Below are positions 13,555 to 14,320 of a stretch of 14,320 nt of DNA, in pieces. Location of the stretch: contig JAEYOL010000315.1 in NCBI GenBank assembly GCA_023411775.1, positions 1 through 14,320 of the forward strand, in the 5' to 3' direction. The notes below the pieces were generated by a model, which saw only the letters and a list, made by a program, of their open reading frames with translations, searched no databases and had not been told where the DNA came from. A program made the position numbers and the translations under genes. Source of the stretch: Bacteroidota bacterium (GTDB lineage Bacteria > Bacteroidota > Bacteroidia > Chitinophagales > Chitinophagaceae). Numbering within the stretch: position 1 is the stretch's first letter; each line of letters starts with the position of its first letter.

Positions 13555-14193
13555 ATGGAGCGATACGAGGAACTATTAAAAGATAATAAGCTTTGGGCTG
13601 CTGAAAGACTTGCCGAAGATCCGCAGTTTTTTGAACGCCTGGTACATCTTCAAACGCCCGAATTTCTCTGGATCGGGTGTAGTGATAGCCGCGTGCCTGC
13701 CAACCAGATCACGGGTACACAGCCAGGTGAAATATTTGTTCATCGGAACGTAGCTAACCTGGTGGTAAATACCGATGTCAACCTGTTAAGTGTCCTGGAT
13801 TACGCGGTTAATCACCTGAAAATAAAACACGTGATCGTTTGCGGACATTATGGCTGCGGTGGTGTAAAGGCTGCGATGACTAAAAAGCATTTCAACCAGG
13901 TGCTGAACATGTGGTTAAGGCATATTAAAGACATCTATCGCCTGCACCGAGCAGAGGTAGAAGCCATTCCCGACGAAGAAAGCCGGTTGAACCGCATGGT
14001 AGAACTGAATGTAATAGAACAGATCTACAACCTTTCCAAAACGTCTATTATCCAAAGAGCGTGGCTCAATGAGAACCGGCCACACCTGCATGGATGGGTA
14101 TATGACCTGCATGATGGTATTATTAAACCAGTGATGGAAGTAAAGGCAGGCAGCAACAATATTGACCCGCTATACGAATTCGAAGGCCTTTAA
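13555..14193 (+). CDS. can: Type II beta-carbonic anhydrase (Can-like)
   Basis: A 212-residue cytoplasmic zinc enzyme. Counting from the ATG at 13555, the zinc ligands are Cys42, Asp44, His98 and Cys101, in 'CSDSRVP' and 'VCGHYGCGGV'. Trp39 and Arg64 ('VHRNVAN') occupy the allosteric bicarbonate site, and Tyr183 in 'GWVYDLHDG' is the probable third residue. These numbers coincide with the Haemophilus influenzae enzyme (Cys42, Asp44, His98, Cys101, Trp39, Arg64; Tyr181), which supports this start over the in-frame TTG at 13534. That TTG also overlaps the -7 box. The enzyme is therefore expected to be inhibited at high bicarbonate and at low pH. It is divergent from the SulP/dabAB run and followed 9 bp later by a lipoprotein gene. 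Confidence 0.93.
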   Translation: MERYEELLKDNKLWAAERLAEDPQFFERLVHLQTPEFLWIGCSDSRVPANQITGTQPGEIFVHRNVANLVVNTDVNLLSVLDYAVNHLKIKHVIVCGHYGCGGVKAAMTKKHFNQVLNMWLRHIKDIYRLHRAEVEAIPDEESRLNRMVELNVIEQIYNLSKTSIIQRAWLNENRPHLHGWVYDLHDGIIKPVMEVKAGSNNIDPLYEFEGL

Positions 14194-14202
14194 AAATAGC
14201 TT

Positions 14203-14320
14203 ATGCATTTACTGAAAATCCTTATGGTCTGCCTGCTCCTGGCAGCCTGTAATAATGCGTCCTCACCAAAAGAAGACACAGGTGAAAATTCCTGGACCCT
14301 GGTACCGTTTGAAAAATTGG
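14203..14320 (+). CDS. Lipoprotein, N-terminal part only; possibly a GH130-like glycosidase
   Basis: The frame opens 9 bp after the carbonic anhydrase stop codon and runs off the window edge after 39 codons. It begins with a clear lipoprotein signal, MHLLKILMVCLLLAAC, with Cys16 in the lipobox. The mature start reads 'NNASSPKEDTGENSWTLVPFEK'. The 'W-T-L-x-P-F-x-K' pattern resembles the start of Bacteroidota lipoprotein glycosidases related to family GH130, but so little is visible that this is only a guess. Co-transcription with the carbonic anhydrase is plausible from the spacing. Confidence 0.7.
   Translation, partial: MHLLKILMVCLLLAACNNASSPKEDTGENSWTLVPFEKL

Overview
The window looks like a chromosomal segment from a member of the Bacteroidota, probably Chitinophagaceae-like (the family is an inference). 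The signs are a secreted protease with a C-terminal type IX secretion (T9SS) sorting domain, several lipoproteins with short lipobox signals, almost no Shine-Dalgarno sequences, and Bacteroidota-type TAnnTTTG promoter boxes near 13.3-13.5 kb. No tRNA, rRNA, CRISPR array, transposase or phage gene was seen.

Left part (1-3.8 kb, mostly minus strand). A small lipoprotein gene overlaps the start of an M43-type zinc metalloprotease gene, which ends in a good intrinsic terminator. Upstream of this pair is a decaying stretch: a truncated TolB/PD40-like lipoprotein, and before it a lipoprotein pseudogene broken at several homopolymers and carrying a T7A octanucleotide microsatellite. An imperfect 50-bp direct repeat flanks this stretch.

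Middle (3.8-5.9 kb, plus strand). A metabolite:H+ symporter-type MFS transporter has an unusually long periplasmic loop and is followed by a tiny two-helix membrane protein. Two copies of a 95-bp palindromic element separate this pair from the convergent operon to the right.

Right part (5.9-14.3 kb). This is a dissolved-inorganic-carbon locus. On the minus strand, in transcription order, are a small His-rich membrane-anchored protein, a beta-carbonic anhydrase, a SulP/SLC26 anion transporter with a STAS domain, DabA (DUF2309) and DabB (NuoL-like). Divergent from these is a second beta-carbonic anhydrase of the bicarbonate-regulated type II class, then the start of another lipoprotein. The expected logic is that DabAB uses the ion gradient to drive one-way hydration of CO2 to bicarbonate, SulP may bring in bicarbonate, and the carbonic anhydrases interconvert the pools. 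No RubisCO or carboxysome gene is visible, so the likely role is supplying bicarbonate to carboxylases in a heterotroph at low CO2. DabAB is a described system. The less familiar parts here are its packaging with SulP, two different carbonic anhydrases and the uncharacterised small protein, and the promoter/operator-like structure between the divergent arms.
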